In this document: positions 48,636-59,686 of the stretch, piece after piece
How positions within the stretch are numbered: the stretch's first letter is position 1
Layout: every line of letters begins with the position of its first letter
DNA from: Stappia sp.
Lineage (GTDB): Bacteria; Pseudomonadota; Alphaproteobacteria; Rhizobiales; Stappiaceae
NCBI RefSeq assembly: GCF_040110915.1
Contig: NZ_CP157793.1
Coordinates: 384,939-448,938, forward strand
Direction of reading: 5' to 3'
DNA length: 64,000 nucleotides
Translations under genes and position numbers: made by a program
The notes under the pieces: generated by a model
Databases searched by the model: none
Seen by the model: the letters and a program-made list of their open reading frames with translations, nothing else
Told to the model about the DNA's origin: nothing

Positions 48636-48743
48636 TTCAGGGTGGCGCTCCCCCGGTGACAGCGCCGCGCTCTCGCACTAACCTGCATTCCCATTCGCGA
48701 CACCTGCGGCCACGTCCGTGGACCGCGCTCGGGGGCTGTGCAC

Positions 48744-49301
48744 ATGACGACGTGGATCGTGCTCGGGCTGATCGTTCTGGTCGGCCTTTACGTCATTTAT
48801 CTCTACAATTCGCTGGTGAAGAAGCGGCAGATGGTGCGCGAGGGCTGGTCGGGCATCGACGTGCAACTCCAGCGCCGCTCCGATCTCATTCCCAATCTCG
48901 TGGAGACGGTGAAGGGCTACGCGACCCATGAGCGCGCCGCGCTCGAGGCCGTGACCGAGATGCGCGCGCGGGCCGCCGGGGTCGACCGTGACGACGTGGC
49001 TGGCCGGGCGCAGGCCGAGGACATGCTGACCCGGGCGCTGGGCAAGCTTTTCGCGGTGGCCGAGGCCTATCCCGACCTGAAGGCGAGCGACAATTTCCGC
49101 GAGCTTCAGGGCTCGCTGGAAGAGATCGAGCACGCCCTCCAGATGTCCCGGCGCTACTACAACGGCGCGGTGCGCGGGCTCAACGTGATGGTCGAGAGTT
49201 TTCCGTCGAACCTCGTCGCCGGCCAGTTCGGCTTCCGTCAGGCGGAGTATTTCGAGATCGAGGACCCGGAAGCCCGGGCCGTGCCCCAGGTGTCCTTCTG
49301 A
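48744..49301 (+). CDS. lemA: LemA family protein
   Basis: Membrane protein of 185 residues. One N-terminal membrane helix ([22 protein letters not shown]) is followed by four long helices: LemA blocks [26 protein letters not shown] and ENLVAG-like [11 protein letters not shown] near the C-terminus. [13 protein letters not shown] is diagnostic. LemA genes are often paired with a secreted or membrane Gly-rich-tail protein such as the next gene, 11 bp downstream. Function is not settled. Confidence 0.92.
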   Translation: MTTWIVLGLIVLVGLYVIYLYNSLVKKRQMVREGWSGIDVQLQRRSDLIPNLVETVKGYATHERAALEAVTEMRARAAGVDRDDVAGRAQAEDMLTRALGKLFAVAEAYPDLKASDNFRELQGSLEEIEHALQMSRRYYNGAVRGLNVMVESFPSNLVAGQFGFRQAEYFEIEDPEARAVPQVSF

Positions 49302-49312
49302 GGGCGGCAGTC

Positions 49313-51256
49313 ATGAGCGCGCGCGCCCCCTTCGTCGTTATCGCACTCGCCGTCGCGGCCCTCCTGTGTCTTGCCCAGCCGCTGCGGGCCGAAGAGCGCA
49401 TCCATGCCTTCAACGCGACCATCGAGGTGGCGCGGGACGGCACGCTCACCGTCACCGAGACGATTAGCGTGCGCGCGGAGGGGCAGGCCATCCGCCGGGG
49501 CATCTATCGCGACATTCCGCTGGTCTTCGAAACCGCCGACGGCCGGCGCGCGCGGGCCGGCTTCGAACTGCTGGAGGTCAGCCGCGACGGCCAACCGGAG
49601 GGCTATCGCGTCAACACCAGCGGCGACGGCGTGCGCATCTACATCGGCCGCGAGGAGACCTTCCTGCGGGTTCCGGGCGACTACACCTATGTCATCCGCT
49701 ACGAAACCACCCGCCAGATCCGCTTCTTCGACGATCACGACGAGGTGAACTGGAACGTCACGGGCAATCAATGGGCGTTTCCGATCGACAGGGCCGTCGC
49801 CCGCGTGGTGCTCCCCGACGGCGAAACCGCCGAGCGCTGGACGGCCTACACCGGGGGATACGGCGCGCGCGGCGATGCCTTCACCGCGCGCCCCGAGGAC
49901 GGCGCCGCGAGCGTGCTCTTTTCGACGACGCGCGCGTTGGCTGCCGGCGAGGGGCTGACGGTGGTCGTTGCCCTGCCGAAGGGCGCGGTGGCCGAGCCGA
50001 CGGCGGATGAAAAGGCGCTCTACTGGCTCTCCGATCATCGCGCCGAACTGCTTGCCGGTCTCGGCGGTCTTCTGGTGCTCGTCTATTACTTCGGCACGTG
50101 GTGGCTCGTCGGTCGCGATCCGCCGCGCGGCGTTGTCTTTCCCCGCTTCGCGCCGCCGAAGGGCGTGTCGCCGGCGCTCGCGGCCTATGTCCACGACAAG
50201 GGCTTCGGCGATGGCGGCTGGAAGGCGCTGTCCGCCGCCTGCCTCAACCTCGCGGTCCACGGCCATCTGCGGCTGGAGGATGTCGACGCCGATCTGACGC
50301 TGATCCGCAGCGCGGAGGCCTCCGCCAAACAGGCGGGCCTGCCGCATGGCGAGGCCGCTGTTCGAAAGTTCCTCGACAGCCGCGGCGCGCCGCTGACGCT
50401 CAACGAGGCGAACGGCACCTCGGTCAAGTCGCTGGGGAGCCGTTTCCGCAGCGCCATCGAAGACGAGAACCGCAACCGTTACTTCAAGGCCAACCGCCTC
50501 TATCTCGTTCCGGGCATCGCGCTGAGCGTGCTGACGATCTTCGCGCTGCTCGCCTTCGGCAACCTGAGCGAGGACGAGATCGTCCTGCTGGTGCCGATCG
50601 CGATGTTGACGGTCTTCGGGGTCATTGCCTCGGTGAACATCGGCCGCTCCTTGCGTCGCGCGCGCGGTCTGGGCGCGCGCATCGCGCTCGTCTTCGTGTT
50701 CTTCGCCTTCGTGGCCATGGGCATGGTATCCGGGGTGCTCACGGTGTTCGAGGCCGACGAGGGGCTTCCCTTCCTGCCGGCGGTCGCCGTCGGACTGCTG
50801 GCGGTCAATCTGCTGTTCTACTTTCTGCTCGGCGCCCCCACGGCGCTGGGGCGCGCGGTGATGGACGAGATCGACGGGCTGAAGATGTATCTCGAGGTCG
50901 CCGAGGAAGAGCGGATGAACATGGCCGGCCACCCCGAGATGAGCCCGTCGCATTTCGAGACGCTGTTGCCCTATGCGGTGGCGCTCGGTGTCGAGAAGCC
51001 GTGGAGCCGGGCGTTTCAGGCGTGGCTGGCGACGGCCGCCGGCGCGGCGGTCGCGGCGGGCTACGCGCCGACCTGGTATTCGGGCGGCCGCTTCGACATC
51101 GGTGACGTCGCCGGATCCCTCGGGGATACCGCCGGCGCCATGGCGGGAAGCTTCTCCTCCTCCGTGCCGGCGCCGAAATCGTCGAGTTCCGGATTTTCCG
51201 GCGGCGGCGGCTTCTCCGGCGGCGGGGGCGGTGGAGGCGGCGGCGGGGGTTGGTAG
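49313..51256 (+). CDS. DUF2207 membrane protein with Gly-rich C-terminus
   Basis: Predicted membrane protein of 647 residues. Signal peptide ([20 protein letters not shown]) followed by a DUF2207 extracytoplasmic beta domain beginning [26 protein letters not shown] and containing [25 protein letters not shown]. Membrane segments lie near 245, 400-420 and 435-510. The tail is [10 protein letters not shown] plus a run of Gly ending in Trp, as is usual for the family. ATG 49313. It pairs with lemA; both sit inside the glyQ-glyS interval. Function unknown. Confidence 0.88.
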   Translation: MSARAPFVVIALAVAALLCLAQPLRAEERIHAFNATIEVARDGTLTVTETISVRAEGQAIRRGIYRDIPLVFETADGRRARAGFELLEVSRDGQPEGYRVNTSGDGVRIYIGREETFLRVPGDYTYVIRYETTRQIRFFDDHDEVNWNVTGNQWAFPIDRAVARVVLPDGETAERWTAYTGGYGARGDAFTARPEDGAASVLFSTTRALAAGEGLTVVVALPKGAVAEPTADEKALYWLSDHRAELLAGLGGLLVLVYYFGTWWLVGRDPPRGVVFPRFAPPKGVSPALAAYVHDKGFGDGGWKALSAACLNLAVHGHLRLEDVDADLTLIRSAEASAKQAGLPHGEAAVRKFLDSRGAPLTLNEANGTSVKSLGSRFRSAIEDENRNRYFKANRLYLVPGIALSVLTIFALLAFGNLSEDEIVLLVPIAMLTVFGVIASVNIGRSLRRARGLGARIALVFVFFAFVAMGMVSGVLTVFEADEGLPFLPAVAVGLLAVNLLFYFLLGAPTALGRAVMDEIDGLKMYLEVAEEERMNMAGHPEMSPSHFETLLPYAVALGVEKPWSRAFQAWLATAAGAAVAAGYAPTWYSGGRFDIGDVAGSLGDTAGAMAGSFSSSVPAPKSSSSGFSGGGGFSGGGGGGGGGGGW

Positions 51257-51380
51257 ACGCTGCTCCGTGTCGCCCTGCCGCGCGCCAAGGGGTGACATTT
51301 CGCACGGCCCTTGCTAACGGGATCGCCAGACGCTGCAAGGCGCGCCCGCGCGCCGATCACCCGAACCTTCGAGACGCCCC

Positions 51381-53459
51381 ATGCCCGATCTTCTCCTGGA
51401 GCTTTTCAGCGAGGAAATTCCCGCCCGCATGCAACGCAAGGCCGGCGAGGACCTGAAGACCCGCGTGACCAATGCGCTGGTCGACGCCGGGCTCACCTAC
51501 GAGGGCGCCAAGGCCTTCGTCACGCCGCGCCGTCTGGCGCTGCAGATTGCCGGGCTGCCGGCCGGCTCCAAAGCCACGCGCGAGGAGCGAAAGGGCCCGC
51601 GCGTCGGTGCCCCGGACAAGGCGGTCGAGGGCTTTCTGCGCGGTGCGGGGCTGGCCTCCATCGAGGACGCCGAAATCCACACCGACCCGAAGAAGGGTGA
51701 CTTCTACGTCGCGGTGATCGAGAAGCCGGGCCGCGCGACGCCGGAGATCGTCGCCGAGGTCATGCCGGCAATCGTGAAGGATTTCCCCTGGCCGAAATCC
51801 ATGCGCTGGGGCACCGGCACCTTGCGCTGGGTGCGGCCGCTGCATTCCATCGTCGCCATGTTCGGCCCCGAAACCGAGGAGCCGGAAGTGGTGCTCTTCG
51901 AGGTCGACGGCATCGTCTCGGGCAGGACGACGCGCGGCCACCGCTTCCATGCGCCCGACGCCTTCGAGGTGCGCCGGCTCGACGACTACATGGACAAGCT
52001 GGAGAAGGCGAAGGTCGTGCTCGACGCCGACCGGCGCAAGGACATCATCGCTCATGACGCGCGCGACCGGGCGATGGCGCTCGGTCTCGAACTCGTGGAG
52101 GACGAGGGCCTGCTGGAAGAGGTCGCGGGACTGGTCGAATGGCCGGTGGTGCTGACCGGCAGCTTCGACGAGACCTTCCTGCAATTGCCCGACGAGGTGA
52201 TCCGCCTGACGATCCGCGCGAACCAGAAGTGCTTCGTGCTCAGGGATCCGGCGACGGGCGCGCTGTCCAACCGCTTCGTCGCGGTCGCCAACATCGAGGC
52301 CCCGGACGGGGGCAAGACGATCATCGCCGGCAACGAGAAGGTCATCCGCGCGCGTCTCTCCGACGCCTGGTTCTTCTGGGAAACGGACCTCAAGGCGCCG
52401 CTGGAAAGCCGCCTGCCGAAGCTCGACGACGTGGTCTTCCACGAAAAGCTCGGCAGCCAGGGCGCGCGGGTCAACCGGCTCGAGGCGCTGGCCCGCACGC
52501 TGGCGCCGGCCGTCGGCGCGGATGTCGACAAGGCCGGCCGCGCCGCGCGTCTCGCCAAGGCCGATCTGCCGACGCAGATGGTCTACGAGTTCCCCGAGCT
52601 TCAGGGCCAGATCGGGCGCACCTACGCGGAGCTTCAGGGCGAGGATGCCTCCGTCGCAACGGCCATCGAGGACCACTACAAGCCGCAAGGCCCCTCCGAC
52701 GACGTGCCGAGCGATCCCGTCGCCATTGCGGTGGCGCTCGCCGACAAGCTCGATCTCCTGACCGGCTTCTGGGCCATCGACGAGAAGCCGACCGGCTCCA
52801 AGGATCCCTTCGCGCTCAGACGGGCGGCGCTGGGCGTGCTCCGCATCGTTCTGGAGAACGGATTGCGGCTGCGCCTGCTGGATTGGTTCAAGGCCGCCAA
52901 CGCGGCGATGGACGCGCAGGACGGGGCGCTCGCGCTCGACCTCCTCGCCTTCTTCGGCGACCGTCTGAAGGTCCATCTCAAGGACGAGGGCGCGCGCCAT
53001 GACCTGATCGATGCGGTCTTCGCGCTCGAGGGTCAGGACGATCTCTTGATGGTGGTGAAGCGCGTCGAGGCGCTCGGTGCCTTTCTGGCGACCGACGACG
53101 GCTCGAACCTCTTGGCCGGCACCAAGCGCGCGGCCAACATCCTGCGCGCGGAGGAAAAGAAGGAGGGCGCGCCGATCGAGGGCGCGCCGCATGCCGACCA
53201 TCTGGTCGAGCAGGCGGAGATCGATCTGGCGGCGGCCATCGACACGGCGCGCGCCGACATGCGCGACGCGCTGGCCCGGGAAGACTTCGAAGGCGCGATG
53301 ACGGCGCTTGCCGGCCTGCGCGCGCCCGTCGACCGCTTCTTCGACGATATCCTGGTGAATGCCGAGGATGCCGATCTGCGGCTCAACCGTCTGCGGCTGC
53401 TCGCCGAAATCCGCGAGGCGACGCGCACGGTGGCGGATTTTTCCAAGATCGCGGGTTAA
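51381..53459 (+). CDS. glyS: Glycine-tRNA ligase beta subunit
   Basis: tRNA-binding subunit of glycyl-tRNA synthetase, 692 residues. [22 protein letters not shown] at the N-terminus, [20 protein letters not shown] and [10 protein letters not shown] are family blocks. [13 protein letters not shown] and the YVEFPELQG-like [15 protein letters not shown] follow. The C-terminal anticodon-binding DALR-like region ends with [24 protein letters not shown] 51381. Last of the glyQ-lemA-DUF2207-glyS cluster, immediately before a repeat array. Confidence 0.97.
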   Translation: MPDLLLELFSEEIPARMQRKAGEDLKTRVTNALVDAGLTYEGAKAFVTPRRLALQIAGLPAGSKATREERKGPRVGAPDKAVEGFLRGAGLASIEDAEIHTDPKKGDFYVAVIEKPGRATPEIVAEVMPAIVKDFPWPKSMRWGTGTLRWVRPLHSIVAMFGPETEEPEVVLFEVDGIVSGRTTRGHRFHAPDAFEVRRLDDYMDKLEKAKVVLDADRRKDIIAHDARDRAMALGLELVEDEGLLEEVAGLVEWPVVLTGSFDETFLQLPDEVIRLTIRANQKCFVLRDPATGALSNRFVAVANIEAPDGGKTIIAGNEKVIRARLSDAWFFWETDLKAPLESRLPKLDDVVFHEKLGSQGARVNRLEALARTLAPAVGADVDKAGRAARLAKADLPTQMVYEFPELQGQIGRTYAELQGEDASVATAIEDHYKPQGPSDDVPSDPVAIAVALADKLDLLTGFWAIDEKPTGSKDPFALRRAALGVLRIVLENGLRLRLLDWFKAANAAMDAQDGALALDLLAFFGDRLKVHLKDEGARHDLIDAVFALEGQDDLLMVVKRVEALGAFLATDDGSNLLAGTKRAANILRAEEKKEGAPIEGAPHADHLVEQAEIDLAAAIDTARADMRDALAREDFEGAMTALAGLRAPVDRFFDDILVNAEDADLRLNRLRLLAEIREATRTVADFSKIAG

Positions 53460-53462
53460 GCG

Positions 53463-54316
53463 CGCCGCCACACTCCGCGTCATCCCGGCCGCAGCGCAGC
53501 GGAGAGCCGGGATCCATTGGCAACCTCTGCGGTTCCGCGTGGGGCCGATGCGTCCGCGTTCCGGTATCTGCCGTGGACTCCGGCGATGTGGATTGGATCC
53601 CGGCTCGGGGGCCGGGATGACGTCGGTGAGTGAGGCTTGCGCCCGGCGTCACTCCGGCCGTAGCGCAACGGAGAGCCGGAAAGACGCCATCCGTCTCGCT
53701 GCGGTGGGTTTTTGCCACGCGGTGGGGGTGAAGCGTGCCGAAGGCACGGTGTCGGCCGTGTCCGTCTCCGCCTCGCCCCTGGCAAGCGGACCCGCCGCCA
53801 CACTCCGCGTCATCCCGGCCGCAGCGCAGCGGAGAGCCGGGATCCATTGGCAACCTCTGCGGTTCCGCGTGGGGCCGATGCGTCCGCGTTCCGGTATCTG
53901 CCGTGGACTCCGGCGATGTGGATTGGATCCCGGCTCGGGGGCTGGGATGACGTCGGTGAGTGAGGCTTGCGCCCGGCGTCACTCCGGCCGTAGCGCAACG
54001 GAGAGCCGGAAAGACGCCATCCGTCTCGCTGCGGTGGGTTTTTGCCACGCGGTGGGGGTGAAGCGTGCCGAAGGCACGGTGTCGGCCGTGTCCGTCTCCG
54101 CCTCGCCCCTGGCAAGCGGACCCGCCGCCACACTCCGCGTCATCCCGGCCGCAGCGCAGCGGAGAGCCGGGATCCATTGGCAACCTCTGCGGTTCCGCGT
54201 GGGGCCGATGCGTCCGCGTTCCGGCATCTGCCGTCGACCCTGGCGACGTGGATTGGATCCCGGCTCGGGGGCCGGGATGACGTCGGTGGATGCGGCTCGT
54301 GCCCGGCGTCACTCCG
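53463..54316. repeat. 330-bp tandem repeat array (two full copies and one partial)
   Basis: Copies begin at 53463, 53793 and 54123, exactly 330 bp apart. The first two are almost identical; the third is truncated after about 190 bp and more diverged. Each unit contains a 143-bp palindromic element whose ends GTCATCCCGGCC and GGCCGGGATGAC are perfect inverted copies (53479-53490 and 53610-53621). After this comes a diverged third arm, GTCACTCCGGCCGTAGCG. The array fills the convergent gap between glyS and the MFS gene and reaches the last codons of the latter. Open frames in it are not genes. Confidence 0.93.
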
Positions 54317-55550
54317 CCGGCGTGCCGGCGAGCCGGGGCACCGGGCGTTCCTTGATCGGCCAGTGCACGAGGGCGGCGAAGACCCCGAGCGCGATGCCCG
54401 CCCACCAGATCGGGTCGTAGGAGCCGGTCTGGTCGTAGAGCCGTCCGCCGAGCCACACGCCGAGAAACGCGCCGACCTGGTGGGAGAAGAACACGAAGCC
54501 GAAGAGCGTCGCCATGTAGCGCGGGCCGAACATCACGGCCACGAGACCGGAGGTCGGCGGCACGGTCGACAGCCACAGGAAGCCCATGGTCGCGGCGAAG
54601 GCGAGCACGGCGAGCGGCGTCGGCGGCACTATCAGGAAGACGGCGATGGCCACCGCCCGACCGAGGTAGATCAGCGACAGGAAATAGGGCTTGGAATAGC
54701 GCCCGCCAATGTAGCCGGCGGCGAGCGCGCCGAAGATGTTGCAGAAACCGATCAGCGCGATGGCCACCGCGCCCCAGCTCGGGTCGAGCCCCAGATCCAC
54801 GATATAGGGCGGCAGGTGCACGGTGATGAAGGCGACGTGAAAGCCGCAGACGAAAAAGCCGAAGGTCAGCAGCAGGAAACCGCGCGTGCCGAATGCTTCG
54901 GCCAGCGCCTCGCCGAGCGACTGGTCGGCCTCGCCGGCGTGGGCCGGCAGGGCCTGCGGCTTGCCCTTGAGCGCGACGGAGAGGAACGGCACCAGCGCGA
55001 CGATGCCGGCCATGATGAGCAGCGTGGTCTGCCAGCCGAAGCCGTCGATCAGCGCCTGGCCGAGCGGGGCGAAGAGAAACTGGCCGAAGGAGCCCGCCGC
55101 CGTGCCGATGCCGAAGGCAATCGAGCGCTTTTCCGGCGTGACGCTGCGGCCGAAGGCGGCGAGCGCCAGCGAGAAGGAGGAAAAGGCGATGCCGAGCCCG
55201 ACCATGACGCCCGCCGAGACATGCAGCCACAGCGGCGCCTCGACGTAAGCCATCAGCACCAGCCCGGCGATATAGACGAGCGCGCCGAGCGTGAGCGTGC
55301 GCGCGGTGCCGTAGCGGTCGGCGATCATGCCGGCGATGGGCTGTCCGGCGCCCCACATCAGGTTCTGGATGGCGAGCGCCAGCGAGAACACCTCGCGCGA
55401 CCAGTCCCGCGCCTCGGTCATCGGCGTGAGGAACAGACCGAGCGCGGAGCGCGGGCCGAAGCCGATCAGCGCGATGAGACAGCCGCAGACGATGATCAGC
55501 GGCACATTGGGGCCGTCCCGAAAGCGGGCAGGGCGGGGGGAAGCGGTCAT
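54309..55550 (-). CDS. Major facilitator superfamily transporter
   Basis: Inner-membrane permease of 413 residues with about 12 hydrophobic segments. DRYGTARTLTLGALVYIAGL is the cytoplasmic loop 2-3 signature of MFS, repeated more weakly by GGRYSKPYFLSLIYLGRA in the second half. It resembles the monocarboxylate/oxalate-type group (ALGLFLTPMTEARDWSREVFSLALAIQNLMWG) but substrate cannot be given. I start at ATG 55550; another ATG at 55598 would add 16 residues. The final codons overlap the 330-bp repeat. Divergent from nadA. Confidence 0.9.
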   Translation of the reverse strand: MTASPRPARFRDGPNVPLIIVCGCLIALIGFGPRSALGLFLTPMTEARDWSREVFSLALAIQNLMWGAGQPIAGMIADRYGTARTLTLGALVYIAGLVLMAYVEAPLWLHVSAGVMVGLGIAFSSFSLALAAFGRSVTPEKRSIAFGIGTAAGSFGQFLFAPLGQALIDGFGWQTTLLIMAGIVALVPFLSVALKGKPQALPAHAGEADQSLGEALAEAFGTRGFLLLTFGFFVCGFHVAFITVHLPPYIVDLGLDPSWGAVAIALIGFCNIFGALAAGYIGGRYSKPYFLSLIYLGRAVAIAVFLIVPPTPLAVLAFAATMGFLWLSTVPPTSGLVAVMFGPRYMATLFGFVFFSHQVGAFLGVWLGGRLYDQTGSYDPIWWAGIALGVFAALVHWPIKERPVPRLAGTPAE

Positions 55551-55913
55551 GAGGCAATTCCGGACGAGGGGCGTGTCAGTGCGCGGCGCGTACCGCATTG
55601 CGCATAAGATGCCGTGATCGACCGGGCAAGACCAATCAAATACTGTGATGGATGTTCGGGCACGTCCGGATCGGTCCCCGCTGTCCGTCTCCGGTGTCGC
55701 GCCTGCTGGCGGAGCGGCCGCAGAAAGAGTTTGGCAACCGGGGTCGGCGGGCCTATATATACGCACAACGAGCACAACCGTCGGCTAAGGCCGCGTTTTT
55801 TAAACGTCCGGTTATGCTCATAATGAGCATAAAGCGCCCCGCACAAGACGCGTGACGCTCAGGGTCGAGAGGGCCGCCTTCGGGCGCGCCCGGATCAGTC
55901 AAGGGAGGTCGTC
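55551..55913. promoter_or_regulatory. Divergent control region with a 21-bp perfect palindrome
   Basis: TTATGCTCAT-A-ATGAGCATAA (55812-55832) is a perfect inverted repeat 82 bp before the nadA start. An AT-rich TATATATAC string lies at 55753-55761. The position suggests an operator controlling nadABC. In Rhizobiales a dedicated NAD-pathway repressor, NadQ, is known to control nadABC; linking this palindrome to it is my inference. The rest of the 363-bp gap shows no gene. Confidence 0.6.
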
Positions 55914-57005
55914 ATGACGACCACGCTTCTTTCTGCCGACACGCACGCCACCGCCACGCGGGCGCCGCGTCGCGACGCCACGGCCGCCGGCTTCGCCCCG
56001 GTCGAGCGTCCCGCGCTCGACTACACGCCGGAGATCGCCGCCGAGACCGCGCCGATCTACGAGAAGGTCAAGGACTTCGTGCCGGAGATCGAATGGCCGG
56101 TGCTGGCGCCGGTGATCCATGCGATCAACGTGCTGAAGAAAGAGCGCAACGCCGTCATCCTGGCGCATAACTACATGACGCCGGAGATCTTCCACGGCGT
56201 CGCCGACATCGTCGGCGACAGTCTGGCGCTCGCCAAGGAAGCGGCGAAGACCGATGCCGATGTGATCGTGCAGTGCGGCGTGCACTTCATGGCCGAGACG
56301 GCGAAGATCCTGAGCCCGGAGAAGACCGTGCTCATCCCGGACATGAAGGCGGGCTGTTCGCTCGCCGAATCGATCACCGCCGCCGACGTGCGCGGGCTTC
56401 GCGAGAAGCACCCGGGCGTGCCCATCGTCACCTATGTGAACACCTCGGCCGACGTGAAGGCGGAATGCGACATCTGCTGCACCTCGGCCAACGCGGTGCA
56501 GGTGGTGGAAAGCCTCGGCGCGCCGAAGGTGCTGCTCATTCCCGACCAGTATCTGGCGGCCAATGTCGCGCGCCAGACCGACGTGGAGATCCTCACCTGG
56601 GCCGGTGCCTGCGAGGTGCACGAGCGCTTCACGCCCGAGGAACTGCGCGAATATCGCGCCATCGAGCCGGACGTGAAGATCATCGCCCACCCCGAGTGCC
56701 CGCCCGAGGTGGTCGACGAGGCCGACTTCTCCGGCTCCACCGGCGGCATGATCGACTGGGTGAAGACCAATCTGCCGAAGAAGGTCATGCTGGTCACCGA
56801 GTGCTCGATGGCCGACAACATCGCCTCGGAAACGCCGGGCGTCGACTATGTGCGGCCCTGCAACCTGTGCCCGCACATGAAGCGCATCACGCTGTCGAAG
56901 ATCCTGGATTCGCTGGTGGAGATGCGCGAGGAAGTGACGGTCGATCCCGAGATTGCCGCCCGCGCCCGCCAGTCCGTGGAGCGCATGATCCACCTGAAGA
57001 GCTGA
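55914..57005 (+). CDS. nadA: Quinolinate synthase
   Basis: Condenses iminoaspartate with dihydroxyacetone phosphate to make quinolinate; carries a 4Fe-4S cluster. [39 protein letters not shown] and [12 protein letters not shown] are family blocks containing the three cluster cysteines. [10 protein letters not shown] and ECSMADNIA are also characteristic. 363 residues including about 40 extra N-terminal residues. ATG 55914 has a strong AAGGGAGG. First gene of nadA-nadB-nadC. Confidence 0.97.
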   Translation: MTTTLLSADTHATATRAPRRDATAAGFAPVERPALDYTPEIAAETAPIYEKVKDFVPEIEWPVLAPVIHAINVLKKERNAVILAHNYMTPEIFHGVADIVGDSLALAKEAAKTDADVIVQCGVHFMAETAKILSPEKTVLIPDMKAGCSLAESITAADVRGLREKHPGVPIVTYVNTSADVKAECDICCTSANAVQVVESLGAPKVLLIPDQYLAANVARQTDVEILTWAGACEVHERFTPEELREYRAIEPDVKIIAHPECPPEVVDEADFSGSTGGMIDWVKTNLPKKVMLVTECSMADNIASETPGVDYVRPCNLCPHMKRITLSKILDSLVEMREEVTVDPEIAARARQSVERMIHLKS

Positions 57006-57017
57006 GGCGCGTCGCGC

Positions 57018-57060
57018 TTTCCCCTGGCGCGCTCCCCTGTGCGCGCTCTTTCCTGCGCGC
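57018..57060. repeat. Short ~14-bp direct repeats between nadA and nadB
   Basis: TTTCCCCTGGCGCGC, TCCCCTGTGCGCGC and TCTTTCCTGCGCGC follow one another in the 165-bp gap. Diverged and short; the same period appears before glyQ. Confidence 0.5.
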
Positions 57061-57170
57061 CCGGGCCATGTGACGGTCCGGGCGCGGGACGTCCGCGACA
57101 GGCCGCCGGGGGCGTATCCTCTCCCCGCCGCGCCCCGGACGCCGGACCCTTCATCCCGGACCCTCGTTTC

Positions 57171-58805
57171 ATGTCCCTCGCATCCCCCGCAAGCGCTCAT
57201 ATCGACGATGTCGTCATTCTCGGCGGCGGCCTGACCGGCCTGTTCTGCGCGCTCAAGCTCGCGCCGCGCCCGGTCACGGTGCTCTCCGCGGCCCCCATCG
57301 GCGAGGGCGCGTCCTCGTCCTGGGCGCAAGGCGGCATCGCGGCCGCCGTCTCCGACGAGGACAGCGCCGCCGCGCATGCCGAAGACACCATCGCCGTGGG
57401 CGGCGGGCTTTGCGCGGAAAAGATCGTCCGGCTGATGACCGAGGAGGCGGGCGAGCGCATCCGCGACCTGCTCGGCTACGGCGTTCCCTTCGACACCGAT
57501 CTGGAAGGCCGGCTCCAGTTGTCGCGCGAGGCGGCGCATTCGGTCAATCGCATCGTGCGGGTCAAGGGCGACATGGCTGGACGCGCGATCATGGATGCGC
57601 TGGTGGCGGCGGTGCGCAAGACGCCGTCGATCCGCGTCGTGGAGGGCTATCTCGGCGAGGAACTGCTGCACGAGGGGCGCCTCGTCACCGGTGTGCTGGC
57701 GCGCAAGCGCGGCGATCGTCAGCGTCTGGCCTTTCCCGCGCGCGCCGTGGTGCTGGCGGCCGGCGGCGTCGGCCATCTCTATGCGGTGACCACCAACCCG
57801 CGCGAGGCGAACGGGCAGGGGCTGGCGATGGCGGCGCGCGCCGGCGCGATCATCGCGGATGCGGAATTCGTGCAGTTTCACCCCACCGCGCTGGATGTCG
57901 GGCAGGACCCGGCGCCGCTCGCCTCCGAGGCGCTGCGCGGCGAGGGGGCAACGCTCGTCAACGCCGCCGGCGCCCGCTTCATGGAGGCTGTCGATCCGCT
58001 CAAGGAGTTGGCCCCGCGCGATGTGGTCGCCCGCGCCGTCGCCACCGAGATCCGCGAGGGGCGCGGCGCCTTCCTCGATTGCCGCAGGGCCCCGGGCGCG
58101 GCCTTCCCGGACAAGTTCCCGACCGTCTTCGCCGCCTGCCGCGCGGCGGGCATCGACCCGACCCGTGAGCCGATCCCGGTCGCGCCGGCGGAGCATTACC
58201 ACATGGGCGGCGTGCTGACCGACGCCAACGGGCGCACCTCCCTCGACAATCTCTGGGCGGCCGGGGAGGTCGCCTCCAGCGGAGCGCACGGGGCCAACCG
58301 GCTGGCGTCCAACTCGCTGCTGGAGACGGTGGTCTTCGCCGCGCGCATCGCCGAGGACATCCAGAACCAGATGCCCAATCCGCGCACCGCCCACTGGCCG
58401 GAGCTCGACGACAGCATCCAGGAGGCGACCCGGCGCAACGAGGTGGAGCGCGACGCCATCACCGTGTTGCGCGAGGTCATGAGCGCCCGCGTCGGCGTGG
58501 TGCGCGATGCGGACGGGCTCACCGGCGCGCTCGCCGTGATCGACGCGCTGGAAGCCCGCTGCACCCGCCGCTCGATCCGCAACATGATGCTGACCGCCAA
58601 GGTGATCGCGGCGGCCGCGCTGTTGCGCCGCGAAAGCCGGGGCGGCCACTGGCGCGTCGATTTCCCGCAAGCGGACCCGGCGTTTGCCCGCCGGTCCTTC
58701 CTGACGCTGGGCGACGTGGAGCGCGTGGTGCGCGCGGCCGCCGAGAGTGAGACCGGACGCGCGGCGGTCGCGGCGCGAGGGTTGCGCGAAGGAGACACGT
58801 CATGA
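57171..58805 (+). CDS. nadB: L-aspartate oxidase
   Basis: FAD enzyme oxidising L-aspartate to iminoaspartate for NadA. The FAD fingerprint [17 protein letters not shown] starts near residue 14; [28 protein letters not shown] and the [15 protein letters not shown] region are diagnostic of NadB over succinate dehydrogenase. 544 residues from ATG 57171; the frame is open further up but unlike the family. It overlaps nadC by four bases (ATGA). Confidence 0.96.
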   Translation: MSLASPASAHIDDVVILGGGLTGLFCALKLAPRPVTVLSAAPIGEGASSSWAQGGIAAAVSDEDSAAAHAEDTIAVGGGLCAEKIVRLMTEEAGERIRDLLGYGVPFDTDLEGRLQLSREAAHSVNRIVRVKGDMAGRAIMDALVAAVRKTPSIRVVEGYLGEELLHEGRLVTGVLARKRGDRQRLAFPARAVVLAAGGVGHLYAVTTNPREANGQGLAMAARAGAIIADAEFVQFHPTALDVGQDPAPLASEALRGEGATLVNAAGARFMEAVDPLKELAPRDVVARAVATEIREGRGAFLDCRRAPGAAFPDKFPTVFAACRAAGIDPTREPIPVAPAEHYHMGGVLTDANGRTSLDNLWAAGEVASSGAHGANRLASNSLLETVVFAARIAEDIQNQMPNPRTAHWPELDDSIQEATRRNEVERDAITVLREVMSARVGVVRDADGLTGALAVIDALEARCTRRSIRNMMLTAKVIAAAALLRRESRGGHWRVDFPQADPAFARRSFLTLGDVERVVRAAAESETGRAAVAARGLREGDTS

Positions 58806-59680
58806 GCGCCATTGCCAATCGTCCGGTGCTGCCGGCGCTGATGATCGAGGACGCGGTGAAGGCCGCGCTCCTGGAGGACTGGGGCCGGGCCGGCGACATC
58901 ACCGCCCAGGCGACGCTCGGGCCCGACCTCACCGCGCGGGCGGTGATCGCCGCGCGCCAGCCGGGCGTGCTGGCCGGTCTGGAGATCGCCGCCACCGCCT
59001 TCCGGCTGAGCGATCCGGCCATCGCGGTCGAGCCGGTCCTGAGCGACGGCGATGCCGTCGCGCCGGGCAATGTGGCGCTGCGTGTGGAAGGGCCGGCGCG
59101 CGCTGTTCTGTCGGCGGAACGCGTGGCGCTCAATTTTCTCGGCCATCTGTCGGGCGTCGCGACGGCGACGCAGGCCTTCGCGTCGCGCATCGCCCACACG
59201 AAGACGCGGGTGGTCTGCACCCGCAAGACGACGCCGGGCCTGCGCGCCTTCGAGAAATACGCCGTGCGCTGCGGCGGCGGGGCCAATCACCGCTTCGGTC
59301 TCGACGATGCGATCCTGATCAAGGACAACCACATCGCGGTCTCCGGCGGCGTGCGCGCGGCCATCGAGGCCGCGCGGGCCTTCGCCGGGCATCTGGTGAA
59401 GGTGGAGGTCGAGGTGGACACGCTGGGGCAATTGCGCGAGGCGCTCGACGCGGGCCCCGACGTGGTGATGCTCGACAACATGGCGCCCGACACCCTGCGC
59501 GAGGCGGTCGAAATCGCCGGCGGGCGGGTGCTGCTGGAAGCCTCGGGGGGCGTGACGCTGGACACGGTCGCCGCGATCGCCGAGACGGGCGTCGATCTGG
59601 TGTCAGTCGGCTGGATCACCCATTCCGCCCCTGTGCTCGATCTCGGGCTGGATATCGCCCTCGATGGCCTGCCGGGCTGA
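58802..59680 (+). CDS. nadC: Nicotinate-nucleotide pyrophosphorylase (carboxylating)
   Basis: Quinolinate phosphoribosyltransferase, making nicotinate mononucleotide from quinolinate and [19 protein letters not shown] near the N-terminus, [32 protein letters not shown] active site (quoted in parts: RKTTPGLR and [15 protein letters not shown]) and [19 protein letters not shown] are typical. 292 residues. It completes the de novo NAD operon and ends 6 bp before the convergent LysR gene. Confidence 0.97.
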   Translation: MSAIANRPVLPALMIEDAVKAALLEDWGRAGDITAQATLGPDLTARAVIAARQPGVLAGLEIAATAFRLSDPAIAVEPVLSDGDAVAPGNVALRVEGPARAVLSAERVALNFLGHLSGVATATQAFASRIAHTKTRVVCTRKTTPGLRAFEKYAVRCGGGANHRFGLDDAILIKDNHIAVSGGVRAAIEAARAFAGHLVKVEVEVDTLGQLREALDAGPDVVMLDNMAPDTLREAVEIAGGRVLLEASGGVTLDTVAAIAETGVDLVSVGWITHSAPVLDLGLDIALDGLPG

Positions 59681-59686
59681 GCGGCG

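Noticed and set aside
48653..48684. GTGACA-N17-TAACCT as a promoter for lemA
   Set aside because: The match is modest and such hexamers occur by chance; not strong enough to list as a feature.
53480..54133. Two identical 107-codon frames in the 330-bp array
   Set aside because: They are copies of the repeat; identity follows from DNA duplication, with no start signals or family match.
53463..54316. CRISPR array
   Set aside because: Units are contiguous 330-bp duplications without unique spacers, and no cas gene is present.
55899..58670. A 923-codon antisense frame over nadA/nadB
   Set aside because: Sense genes are full-length and well conserved; the antisense product has no motif.
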